Below are positions 10,811-20,658 of a stretch of DNA of 64,000 bases, piece by piece. Each line of letters starts with the position of its first letter. The first letter of the stretch is position 1. The stretch is taken from NCBI GenBank assembly GCA_030704615.1, contig CM060731.1, positions 51,832,001 through 51,896,000 on the forward strand, written 5' to 3'. Under the pieces are notes generated by a model that was not told the DNA's origin, ran no database searches, and was given only the letters and a program-made list of their open reading frames with translations. A program made the translations under genes and the position numbers. Source of the stretch: Takakia lepidozioides (taxonomy: Eukaryota; Streptophyta; Takakiopsida; Takakiales; Takakiaceae).

Positions 10811-11362
10811 TCAATATATGAATTGAGACGTTTGTTTTGTTTTGTTTTGTAGATTTGAGATGTCCCAAACCGCGGGTCCCCGGCCTTGGTGCTTGGTACC
10901 GTTGGAAAGCCCTCGATGAGGAGGGGTGCACCGACTTGGTCTCATGATTTTTGGACATGCGGTGTGGGAGATGTTGAATTTCAAGTACTTTTGGTCCCTG
11001 GAAATTCCCGAAAAATAGGAAAGTGGGCATTCCTGGGACAATGGTTGGAGCAGTGTTTTTTTTTTCAAATTTGGAAAAGAACAGGAGTGGCTACTGAGTT
11101 TTGCAGGAAATAGCCATATTTTCTGTTCATCCACTGAAATTTGGACAGAATCATCCTCCTATGTACTTTCATCCATGTATATCATCCATATTAGGCGAAT
11201 TCATCCTTTTTTTTTGAGAGTTTTGGCGATTTCATCCATGAGAAAATAGGGAATTTATGACAGAATATTCGATTTTGATTTTTGAGGTCGAAAAAGTGCG
11301 AAATTTCGCCAGAAATAAAAACACTGGGTGGGAGCCTCGACAGGAGAGAGATAAAGGGAAAG
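10811..11362 (+). repeat. Dispersed repeat family R1, copy 1
   Basis: This block starts with TCAATATATGAATTGAGACG and contains GATGTCCCAAAC, GGTACCGTTGGAAAGCCCTC and TCATGATTTTTGGAC. It matches 47406-47666 over its first 240 bases and again over its last 30 or so. Between them this copy has about 285 extra bases (11048-11334) bounded by GGAGC on both sides. No coding capacity was seen. It is probably part of a non-coding mobile element or the end of a larger one. Confidence 0.8.
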
Positions 11363-11449
11363 GTCTCCGGTTCAAATCTGGTCGTAGGCTCTGTGAAAAA
11401 AAAAAGATGAAATACGGCAAACACAAATTTCAAGTTCGTTCGGTCGTAC

Positions 11450-12115
11450 TTTGGCCTCTACATATGAGACGCACTTGGATACACTTGGATTACACTTGGG
11501 CTTAGATGATAGTGGACTCTTCGGCCTGTACACGAGAGATGCATTTGGATATATAGAAGATTGCACTTGCGCTTAGATGGGCCTTGACATAGGAGACGCA
11601 TTGGGATACGTAGCAAATCATACTCAGTTCTTCACACATGGGCCAAAGGCACAGGCTACGCTAGAGGTCGCACTTGGGCCTCAACATAGGAGACGCACTT
11701 GGACTTGGGCTTAATTAGATGACACTGGACACTGGGGTCAACGGCACAGGCTACCCTAGTATTAAATAAAACGGCCAAGGCTGGGCTACAATTTACTCTT
11801 TTTCTTTTTTTTAAATGAAAGGGGAGCATAGGCCCTTTTAATCAAACTAATAATAAAAGTTTACATAAGATACTCTTGCAAGTTGCATCAACAATTATTT
11901 AGTAACAACTTTACTAGTGTAGCCTATGCCGTTGGCCCAAGTGTGCATTGTCATCTAAGTCCAAGTGCAATCCCATGTGTATCCAAGTGGTCTCCTATGT
12001 TGAGGCCCATGTGTGAAGAATTGAAATCTAAGCCCAATTGTATTTTCCTCTATATCCAAGTGTGACTCCTATGTCCAGGCCCATCTAAGCTCGAGTGCAA
12101 TCTTCTATTCATGTA
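11450..12115. mobile_element. Fold-back element with subrepeated inverted arms
   Basis: The left arm (about 11450-11785) and right arm (about 11888-12107) are reverse complements of each other with moderate divergence. For example, ATAGAAGATTGCACTTGCGC at 11556-11575 answers the complement at about 12085-12106. Each arm is built of degenerate direct subrepeats around GCCT-N-N-ACATAGGAGACGCACTTGG, at about 11452, 11523, 11583 and 11673. The central loop is T-rich and includes TAAATGAAAGGGGAGCATAG. There is no transposase frame. The structure fits a non-autonomous fold-back or MITE-like DNA transposon. Exact termini and a target-site duplication could not be fixed. Confidence 0.72.
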
Positions 12116-12593
12116 TGCACAAGGCAACCATGAGTGAGGGTTCATTAGCAATGACAAGTTTGTTTTGTTTGAGGGAGATGCAGTCATTGTGTGTCCGGCT
12201 GCAACCATGTCTGATTGCACAAACTTGTGTAGCTCTTGCTCCTCTGCTCCAGTACACCACGGCCTTGTGGCTGAACACCTTGGTCCCCAGGGCTGTCTTT
12301 GGCTGTGTTCCAAGCCTAGCTTTCACCCACTTTGGTATTTCACCTACAGCTGTAGAACTGCTGGCTCCAACAGAGTTCTGACTGTCCAAAGCAATATTGA
12401 GGCCCTCAACGCCAACTACAGCAGTTTGTTGTCTACTGCTAATGCCTGACTCCCAGTATGCAATCAACTCGTCCAACTGTTTTCCACTCAAATCAATCTG
12501 AGTTCCTTGGGAAACATAAATCTTGTCCCCTTGTGTGCACAGGCTAAGAGAAGAGACCTGCCCTTCAATTACGTCCTCATTTCCCCCAGCCAT
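12105..12593 (-). CDS. Hypothetical 162-codon ORF
   Basis: An open frame from an ATG that ends just inside the fold-back element. The translation begins MAGGNEDVIEGQVSSLSLC and contains QLDELIAYWESGISS and PKWVKARLGTQPKTALGTK. I recognise no domain, signal peptide or membrane segment. The tail (last ten or so residues) runs into the repeat arm, which suggests chance extension or a gene truncated by the insertion. It could be a real small gene, a transposon gag-like fragment, or noise. Confidence 0.25.
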   Translation of the reverse strand: MAGGNEDVIEGQVSSLSLCTQGDKIYVSQGTQIDLSGKQLDELIAYWESGISSRQQTAVVGVEGLNIALDSQNSVGASSSTAVGEIPKWVKARLGTQPKTALGTKVFSHKAVVYWSRGARATQVCAIRHGCSRTHNDCISLKQNKLVIANEPSLMVALCIHE

Positions 12594-12905
12594 ACAAGGA
12601 GTACATCCCCAGATTTATCTCTCATGTAGACCAGAACAGGTTCTAGACATAGAATTGTGGATCTTTCATGGCACACTCACACTCTAAAAATTCCATAGAT
12701 TTTTAGCATGGTCCCAAAAACTAAAACCGTGGTCTGGATAGGTATATTTCCCCTTTCTGTAGGTCCCTGCGCAAGTTTTGGGTCAAACGGCCCTGGTAGA
12801 CCAAAGTTATGGCCAAACAGGCTCTATCTAATTTAAATTAGATCAAAGAACGAATTTCTTTTAATTTTTCACACCCAAAACGTTCTCGCCATTAAAAACC
12901 TTCCC

Positions 12906-12936
<31 letters not shown>

Positions 12937-13293
12937 CATGGCAGGTTCCCTAAGAATTCCTTGGACTCATAAACCGCAAGGCCAATTGGTCCTGAAAGAA
13001 ATGGCCTCACATTAATCACGAACTCAGTATACTCAGGAGAGAGAGGAAGGAGGCCACAGAGCGCACAGACAGGAAGAAGAAAGGAGAGATGGGCGACCGT
13101 AGCTGTCCAGGCCTTGGTGACTCCCGCTGGCAGGAGTGGATGCTACTATGCGGCAGCAGAGGTTGCTGAGTGGTCGGGCCTTGCGATGTTGTCCGTGCCC
13201 TCCGTCTCTTACCGGGGGTCCTTCTCTGGCAGTGCGAGCATCTTCTGACAGGATGTGAGAGCGAGCAGTCTGTAGTCAGAAACAGCTGGAAAG
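12594..13293. other. No gene recognised; long poly-T
   Basis: Contains a run of 29 T at 12908-12936 and AT-rich flanks. The minus-strand frame 13016-13360 is Arg/Ser-rich and not recognisable. Confidence 0.45.
12908..12936. repeat. Poly-T tract (29 bases)
   Basis: A homopolymer of 29 T on the plus strand, equivalent to poly-A on the minus strand. It could be the tail of a minus-strand retroposed sequence, but no element upstream of it was recognised. Confidence 0.9.
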
Positions 13294-13782
13294 ATGGCAG
13301 CGGCTTTGCCCTGGCCGCCATTGTTGGCACCCGCCCTTTTTGCTGATAGCGCACCGACACTTGCTATCAAGCCACTATTGAGAAGACCAAGAGACGTGTT
13401 GCCTTCTACGGCAACGAGGGATGCTGTTGTGGAACTGACGGTCTTTTCCCAACTTGTTGTCGATGGCGACCAGAAGCATTTGGGAGAGTTTGGTATACCC
13501 AGGAATCGTGTTTCTTGTACATTGCAGATAGATTGGATGGGTTGTAGGAGCTACCTGATTCCAGTCAGGAGCGGCAAGAAAGCCCCCCGCGAAGGAGATC
13601 ATCATCGATGTCCCCCTTGCTGTGAATCTTCTGTGGACGGGATTCACATGGCCCCTGGCTGCAGTGAGTTCCAAGGGCAATATAGAGACAGATTGACGGA
13701 GGATGGCTGTTTAACCATTCTAAGCACCTTGCCAGCTACAAGGGAAAACCCCGAATTTCCTCCTTGCACAAGTGCCGCCTGA
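13294..13782 (+). CDS. Hypothetical 162-codon ORF
   Basis: Begins [20 protein letters not shown] and then carries several basic residues, a composition that could pass for an organelle-targeting leader. The rest has a Cys/His patch (HHRCPPCCE). No family is recognised, no introns were modelled, and the opposite strand is also open over part of it. Low confidence that it is a gene. Confidence 0.22.
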   Translation: MAAALPWPPLLAPALFADSAPTLAIKPLLRRPRDVLPSTATRDAVVELTVFSQLVVDGDQKHLGEFGIPRNRVSCTLQIDWMGCRSYLIPVRSGKKAPREGDHHRCPPCCESSVDGIHMAPGCSEFQGQYRDRLTEDGCLTILSTLPATRENPEFPPCTSAA

Positions 13783-15319
13783 CCAGATCAGTGTCACGGC
13801 GGCGCTCCATCACCACCCCAAGCCTGTATAAATCACTATAATGGCGCCCCTGCAATGGAGTTCCCCCACAAATGCCACAATTTTTCCTCTCATTGTCTAG
13901 GAAGGCTCTGCCATCAAGCCGAGGCAGCTCACAATCATTTGGCTTCCATTTCAGTGCAAATACCCACTGTCAGGACCCGTCCATTCTTCATGCAGTTCTG
14001 ATCATCTCCAATTTACTGGCACTTTCATTCGTGTACAGAGGGGGTTGGGGATCAGGCACCCAGGTCCCCTATGGACAGGTCACATGCGTCCTGTGCCAGC
14101 CAGAACAGTACATTCGATCCCTTCGTCTCCAGAAATAAGCTTCCCAGCTTCCTTGGTGTGTAAGTCTCCTTGGTTGTTAAACCTTGAGCTGTGGTCACAG
14201 AGTTGATGGTACTAGACCCCTTCGTCTTCAGGACCAAGCTGTGGCTTCCTTGATGTCGTCAGTTCTGTGGTGCTTGGACCTTGAACTGCTGCAACCGCCA
14301 AATCGGTGAGATTGGATACATTGAATATGGACAACAAGCTACCAGCTTCCTTCGTGTCATGAACGGACAAATGGCCTCGTATGGAACACGAACGCACGGA
14401 TCACTGCAACCGAAGTAGGGCAGCAAGCACACGCGTAAACCAAGCTTTTAAATCGGATTACACTTCGTGGCTTGAAAACGGGCTGGACCCGTTGTTGGGA
14501 AGAGAGGGTGCTGAAGTCCTGCGAATCGCTGCCTCTCCTTGCTGGGTTTCGAACTCAGCCTGCGAGGGGGCCATGGCACCCAGCCGATTGCACCTGCCTC
14601 GTCTTTGTCAGAAAATGAGCAAGCCAAAGAATCGCTCAAGGAGACCAAAAAGTCCAGCATTGTTGACAGTCAGGCGTACTGACTCGACACCACACCTGAG
14701 CTGCAAATACATCGGACCACACAAGTTGGGCACAACTGGCCCTACTGGGTGCTCAGCCTGTCCCAGCGCTCAGGCAGCAGGGCTGCCAGGCCCCCTGCCG
14801 CCCGCCCCCCGCCACCACAAACAGGGATCACTACACCCTGATCACCACCAACGCCAATGTGTAAACAACCACGCATTCCCATGGCAACAACAGGGCCAGA
14901 TGGACTCCTGGCCCCAGATATATTATTATATAGTGCTAAAAAAAACTCACCTCTGACACTCACAGATGCAAGCATCATCTCTCTTGAGTGATAAAAAAGC
15001 TAAGAACACTATTTCCACCAGAAACATGAAATCCATCAACATCACTCTTTAAGATAATAGTCGACCAGGGGCACTCCCAGCTATGGGGACTCCACCCCAC
15101 AACAACCTATACCCCTACATAGCACACTCAGATTCTAAAGCATGAAGGAGCTCGGTCGCGTAGGCTCAACTCGAGAGAGATGAGCTGCGCGACTAACGCT
15201 CTCGTGAAGATAAGACGGTTCAGGTGTCAAACTAAACTTAACACCTGATTTAACACTTGACCTAAATCCAATGTTAAATACAAATAACTAGCTTTATATT
15301 CTAGTTTTTAGTTTTTTTC
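13783..15319. other. No gene recognised
   Basis: A plus-strand frame at 14381-14956 (191 codons) is Pro/Arg/Ser-rich and resembles no family. A short C-rich tract lies at 14795-14812. The right end is AT-rich and abuts the truncated Gypsy element. Confidence 0.4.
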
Positions 15320-15374
15320 ACACTGTCTATTTACTTGACAGTTTGGCTGTCCGTCGTAGGTCGGAAGGTGGTGC

Positions 15375-15954
15375 TCATCTTGAGCCTCGTCCTGATCTTT
15401 TTCCAAAATGCCCTCCAAAATTTACTTGTAAACTTTGGATCGCGGTCCGAGACAATATCACTCGGGAGTCCATGATGTCTTGAAGACGTGGGCGAAGTAA
15501 AGTCGCTCCGTCCTGCGCCGTTGCCGTCTCCTTGGTGGGAATGAAATGGCCCATTTTACTGAAACCTATCCCCACCACCATGATTGCATCGAATTCCTTT
15601 TGACAGTGACATAACAGTCATGAAATCCATCGAGACACTTCTGCTTCCCAAAACCCCTCTGGAATCGGCAAGGGTTGTAACAGCCCCGCTTGCTTTTTGT
15701 AGCGCTCCGGTTTGTTGGCATGTGGTGCATGTCTTGACATACTCTTTGGCCTCCTCCCTCAGTTTGGGCCAGAAATACTCTTTCTTCAGGAGCGCCGCGG
15801 TGCGTTTGGCTCCGCCGTGGCCCGCAAGTGGGCCATCATGGCATTCTCTCAAGAGACTATCTCTGATCCCTCCCTTCGGCACATAGAGACGCTTTTGCTT
15901 GTACCGGAGCAGTCCATTTTGCAAGTGAAACTGCGATTTAACCCCCATCCTCAA
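15375..15954 (-). pseudogene. Gypsy integrase, partial
   Basis: Contains the N-terminal HHCC zinc-binding module (RECHDGPLAGHGG then CTTCQQ), followed by the DDE core start near FSKMGHFIPT and SDRDPKF (about 15430-15445, in another frame). The core's third acidic residue and the C-terminal domain are missing because the element ends. Frameshifts separate the pieces. Confidence 0.9.
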
Positions 15955-16137
15955 GTCCCCACATCACAGACTTTGCATTCGTCCTTCTGATAGCCTCCGG
16001 ATCTTCCTTTGGAGCATCGTCTCGCCCCTGTACACCAACATGAGCTGCTGCTTTCTACTTAAGGCTCGGCCACCACATTGTCCCATCCCGGTTTTGTACT
16101 GGATATCCACGTCGAACACCGCAAGGTGTCTTGCAAG

Positions 16138-17456
16138 CTAAGTTGTTTTGGGGAACTTAGGCTGCGTGGCAAAATACTTCACTGTGACATTGTCCGTGAA
16201 CACCTTCACAAGGTTGGAACCAACATAGTGGCGCGAAAGCTCAAGGCAATGCACCACCGTCTTCATTTCTTTCTTGTGCGTAGGCCACCGTTGTTCCACT
16301 TCATTCAGTTTCTTACTTTCGTAAGTCATTGGACGTCCATCCTGCATGAGCACACCCCCAATTGCGAAGTCCGACGCATTTATATGAATCTCAATGGACG
16401 ATCAAACTCCGGGATTTTAGGACTGGAGCTTCGCCATCCGTGCTCTCAACTCGGCAAAAGCTTGGCCACAAAAAATGTTCCATACCCATACCTTGGACTT
16501 ATACAGAAGGTTTGACACCGGCCCCGCGATCTTGGCGAAATTTCTCACATACTTTCGGTAATAGGAGGCGAGTCTTAGGAAGGATCGCACTCCCGGGACC
16601 GAAGTTGGAGGCTCCCAGTCCAAGATCGCTCTCACCTTTCTGTCATCCATTTTGATCCCATCCTGTGTAATCACATGCCCTAGGAACTCCACTTTTGTGA
16701 CCCTAAATTCGCACCTTGAAGCTTTGGCATACAGCTTCCCTTCCCGCATTTCTGGAACACCATTTTTAGGTGCTCCAGGTGCTCTTCCTTTGTTTTCGAG
16801 TATACCAAGATATCGTCGATGTACACGATCACAATGTCATCAAATCACTCCTGGAAAAGGCTATTCATTAGCGTGCTAAAGGTCGCGGGTGCATTGGTGA
16901 GCCCAAAAGGTATCACCAAGAACTTATATGAACCATATCTTGTCCTGCACGCGGTTCTTCTCCTCATCTTCTTCCGCCACTCTCGGATTATGTATCCGGA
17001 GCGCAAATCGATCCGGCTGAAATACTTCGCTCCTGCCAATCGATCGAAGAGGTCGTCGATCATTGACAAAGGGTACCGGTTTTTGATAGTCACCTTATTC
17101 ATAGCCCTATAATCGACCCACATCCGCAGCGTCCCATCCTTCTTGTCTGCGAATAGCACCGGGGCTCCGTAGGGTGACTTATTCGGCCGGATTAGATCCT
17201 TGAGCTGAGCCTTCAGCTCGACCAGCTCTCTGTGGCTCAAACCGTAGGGCGCCTTGGCAGACGGCTCCGATCCCGGTATCACCTCAATCTTGTGGTCAAC
17301 TCCTCTTCGCGGTGCAAACCGCTTGGTAAATCCTCCGGCCATCACATCCTGGTATTTCTCCAAATCCCCTTGACCAATCTGGGCTCGGCTCCCTATCGCC
17401 TTCCTCCCTTCACTTGTCTTATGTAAAGCAAAAATTGGGCTCGTGTGTTCCTCCAC
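16138..17456 (-). pseudogene. Gypsy reverse transcriptase and RNase H
   Basis: RT signatures on the minus strand are [43 protein letters not shown] and [10 protein letters not shown] (16845-17456). The catalytic YIDD is encoded at 16812-16823, just past an in-frame stop at 16845. The thumb and connection (FLGHVITQDGIKMD, SFLRLASYYRKYV) and an RNase H-like part (AYESKKLNEVEQRWPTHKKE-like, 16138-16353) follow in other frames. It is not functional. Confidence 0.93.
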
Positions 17457-17654
17457 GACCCAACTCCTTTGCTGACAGCAGTTTTATTCGCCTTCCCACT
17501 GGGTTGGGTTATTCCGACACTCGTAAAACTTCGCCACCATTCCCACACGGTAACATGATTATTCTCTTGCGGCCATCTATGACCGCTCCGGATTTGCTCA
17601 AAAGGTCTCCCAAAATGAAATCCACTCCATCGATCTCGCAAATGGTTGAAGTTC

Positions 17655-18185
17655 TCACTCCTCCCAACTCCCCAGCTGAAGAGGAACATCGACCGCAACC
17701 TCGTCGTCTAGTTGTGGTTCTCCTTTGGCAGAACGCACTTCAATAGAGGCCCTCATGTCACTTGTCGGGAGCCCCAGCTTTCGTGCCGTTGTCGGTGTCA
17801 TGAAGTAGTGCGACGCTCCTATGTCCACAAACAACGACACGTTGGTTCCGGAAATTATCCCATTCACGAACATTAATCGACTCCCTTTACACAAGGCGCC
17901 AGTTTTCTGATACAGTTCACAATAGTAGTTGCCTACCTTGCAAGTCTTGGCGACCACCGCCTCCATCAAGCGGCTGATGGAATCTTCGGACAGCTTCGTA
18001 GCAGCCCGAGTCATGTTCAATTGTCGGGGTTTCGTGCACTTCTTGGCCATGTGCCCGGGCTCCCCGCAATTAAAGCACACTCCATCGAAGGTTGCATTCT
18101 GTCCGCCATAAGCCGCCGCACCTGATTTTCCTTTCGGAGCACCGGTGCTGCATTGACTTGTAAAGGCCCTCCATTCGATTTCCAC
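17655..18185 (-). pseudogene. Gypsy zinc knuckle and aspartic protease
   Basis: A CCHC zinc knuckle (CFNCGEPGHMAKKC) is followed about 60 residues later by a protease with VDIGASHYFM. The usual catalytic triad is D-(S/T)-G. Here it reads D-I-G, so the enzyme would be impaired even without the frameshifts. Confidence 0.85.
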
Positions 18186-18841
18186 GTGTCATTGTCGCCA
18201 CGTGGCTTATCCCACTTCTTTTCCGGTCGGAAGGAGTCACCCTCCCGCCGGGTCTTCTTGTGGTTTAGCTCCGTACGGCCTTGTCTTTCGCCCCTAGGGA
18301 CATCCGAAAAACATTCAGCCCTTTCAATTACCTCGTTCAAAGTCTTAGGTGGCTTCTCCTCCAACTTCCGCCTGGCCCATGGGGCCAGTCCCGCCACAAA
18401 GTTGAAGACCATTTATGGTTCTTCCATATCCGCAACTTCGAGCAACAACACATTGAAAGCCTGAACATATCCCCGAATGCCATCCGTTTGCTTCAATCTC
18501 CTCATCTTGTCCCGGGCGAGCCAGGACGCGTTGAGAGGAATAAACTGTCTTTTCATAAGCTCCTTGAACCCACTCCAGTTCAAGGTTTCCAGGTTTGGAC
18601 GTTGGTCGTGAAGACATTTCTACCACCATTGTTGGGCATAGCCCCTCAAATAGGTGGGAGCCACTTCCACCCAATCCTCGTCACTCAACTTGGCCGCCCG
18701 AAAGTACTGCTTTATCTCCAAGAGCCAAGTGTTGAGTGCCTTCCGATTTCGGACGCCCTCGAAGGTGCCGGGTTCCTTAGGCTTCACCTTAAACTTTGCC
18801 TTAGTGGAAGTGACATTAGCCGCCTTCAACACGTCTTTCAA
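18017..18841 (-). pseudogene. Gypsy gag capsid region
   Basis: Gag features appear on the minus strand in two or three frames: FEGVRNRKALNTWLLEIKQY, then LRGYAQQWW, then a basic tail KKTRREGDSFRPEKKWDKP before the zinc knuckle. Frame changes near 18620 and 18345 break it. Confidence 0.8.
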
Positions 18842-19131
18842 CGTCCCGCCAAACTACGCCAACAACCCTTCCCAAAAGGCTGCTGGCATGGAAGACATCT
18901 GTTGGTCTGGCGGAGCCTCCAAAAGGTCCTTGGGCTCCGACTCCCCATGTTCCTCCTGTTCTTGAGCGGCCTCGCTTTCAAAAGCATGAATCGCTTCCTC
19001 AAATTGCCGCTTCGGTGATACGCCGCCCCCATTGGGCTCACCAAGATCATCATCTTTCGGGCCGTTTCGCTTTCGCTTGCCCGACCCCATGATGAGGCCG
19101 ATCTCAAGGACGATCGCGTACTGAACTCTAA

Positions 19132-19143
19132 GCTCTGATACCA
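19132..19143 (-). other. Primer-binding site (tRNA-Met type)
   Basis: On the minus strand, two bases after the LTR end, the sequence reads TGGTATCAGAGC. This is the primer-binding site complementary to the 3' end of initiator tRNA-Met used by many plant LTR retrotransposons. It fixes the LTR boundary and the element's direction. Confidence 0.93.
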
Positions 19144-19145
19144 AG

Positions 19146-19863
19146 TGTCGCGCACCCCACTTCGGTAAGCTCCCCTTCAAGTCATAGTTACTCGCTTTTG
19201 ATGCACGCGCCTAACTCCCAAACTGGCCGCCGGGCCAACTCGGAGCTTCGGCTGCTCACCGGGACATAACGGTCTCCCTTTACTCCTCCACGAGACCCTC
19301 TCTCTATTTGGGCCAAGTGGAAATTCCCTTTGGTCGATGACAATCCGGAACAGCTCCCCACACCTTGGTCGCTTTCCGGCTCGCATGCTTACTCACTAAT
19401 TTTTGGTCACGAATGGGCTTGCACCGTTCTCGGGGTTACTACTCCCCTATATATACTTCTGTGATTGTCCACGGGGGTTTCACAAACAACCCTGCCATTT
19501 TATGGCGAACCACCACAAAAACCCTCGACTCTCGGTGATGAGTCGCGGTGAGTCTTGGCTCACCCACCACGGCCCCATTGGGCCGTGATGAGTCCCAAGA
19601 CTACCCACAACTTCCACCACAAGGTTCCACAAGTTTTCCGCCCCATGGTGAGTCCTATGCCACCCCCACTAAGACCCACTAAACTACCACCACCCCTCGT
19701 GGAACCACCCCCACCGCAACCCGGTGTGCGGGGCTCCACCTAGTGAGCGCCTCCGCCTTCTGAGTGTGCTTCAGCCCCGCATCTATTGTTGCCACTGCCC
19801 CCACCACAGGGGCAACCCCTCTTGTGTCCCGACCCCCTGCCGTCAAGGCGAAGGGCCGCGACA
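19146..19863 (-). repeat. 5' LTR of the Gypsy element (718 bp)
   Basis: Bounded by perfect 7-base inverted ends TGTCGCG and CGCGACA. The primer-binding site lies next to its inner end. A TATA-like stretch is inside. The left 420 bases match the LTR fragment at 47667-48087, about nine bases in ten by eye. Confidence 0.93.
19448..19456 (-). promoter_or_regulatory. TATA-like element in the LTR
   Basis: Reads TATATATAG on the minus strand (GTATATATAGGGG in context), with a C/G-rich stretch downstream. It is conserved in the second LTR fragment. It is probably the retrotransposon promoter. Confidence 0.6.
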
Positions 19864-20658
19864 CCCTGCTTCACATACAAAACAACCCCCCTCTAATTTT
19901 GGAGATTCAGGCCCATCTTTCCAGGAGTATTCCTTCAAGCCCAAATTCAGAATCTGGAACCCATTCACTCAGGAAAAATCTGGAAAATGCCAATTTGGCA
20001 TGGTCAAACCCATTTTTGTCACTAGTTTTTTTGCATTTTCACAATTTAGGCCTTTTTATTTTGTTATAATCTCCCAAAGACAAAATTCCTGTAATTTTTC
20101 CACGTCATTCATGATGTCAGTAGGGATGCACGCATACGATTCATCCACGTGGATGTGAGTGGTTAGGTAGTTACAGCGATTTTAGAGAGGGTATACACCT
20201 GTTTTGTCAAAAAGTCCAAAAAGTCAGCTAATCCTTTAGGGGTTAAGTATAAGCCACGTGGCAGCTTTGTCAAAATTGTTGCTTCAATGGACAGAGCCTC
20301 TCGCGGCTTGTTTAAAAAATTTCCCCTTGGAGGAGTGTGTGCGTCTATATTATTTTGACAAATTTCAATCACACTTGGGCACTGGAAGATTCAAGTTTAT
20401 GTCTTTTGAGAGACTCAGGGAGGAACCTTAGGATGCCGTCTCCCTCACGAACAATAATGTTCAAGACTCTTGGGATAGACGGGATGCCTATTGAATATCC
20501 ACAATGAGATAGAGAGAAGTAGGCCCACTGCTGCTCTCAATTGGCTTCCGCACAAGCAAGAGTGATCCTGTACTTTTAGAAGTAATTCCCAAGAGTCTGT
20601 TCAGGACTGAGCTCCCCACATTTGCTGCTGTGTACTGCAGACAGGGCTCCTGAAGGGT
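19864..20658. other. No gene recognised
   Basis: Lies between the LTR and the stop codon of the DRM gene, and presumably holds its 3' untranslated region. Nothing else is recognised. Confidence 0.45.

Larger units (their letters stand above)
15320..19863 (-). mobile_element. Truncated Ty3/Gypsy LTR retrotransposon
   Basis: Read on the minus strand the order is LTR (19863-19146), primer-binding site, gag, zinc knuckle, protease, reverse transcriptase, RNase H and integrase, the order of Ty3/Gypsy. The element stops inside the integrase core near 15320. There the family's TDGQ...QVNR segment is still readable at 15326-15355, then AT-rich unrelated DNA follows. No second LTR is found on the left, so the copy lacks the integrase C-terminus, any chromodomain and the 3' LTR. 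All reading frames are broken. A truncated LTR of the same family lies at 47667-48087. Confidence 0.95.

Noticed and set aside
11358-11392. tRNA-like B box (GGTTCAAATCT) suggesting a tRNA gene or SINE
   Set aside because: No A box at the right distance and no cloverleaf could be drawn; left as part of the repeat flank.
16078-19018. Several plus-strand ORFs over the Gypsy element
   Set aside because: They are antisense shadows of gag-pol; no family resemblance on the plus strand.
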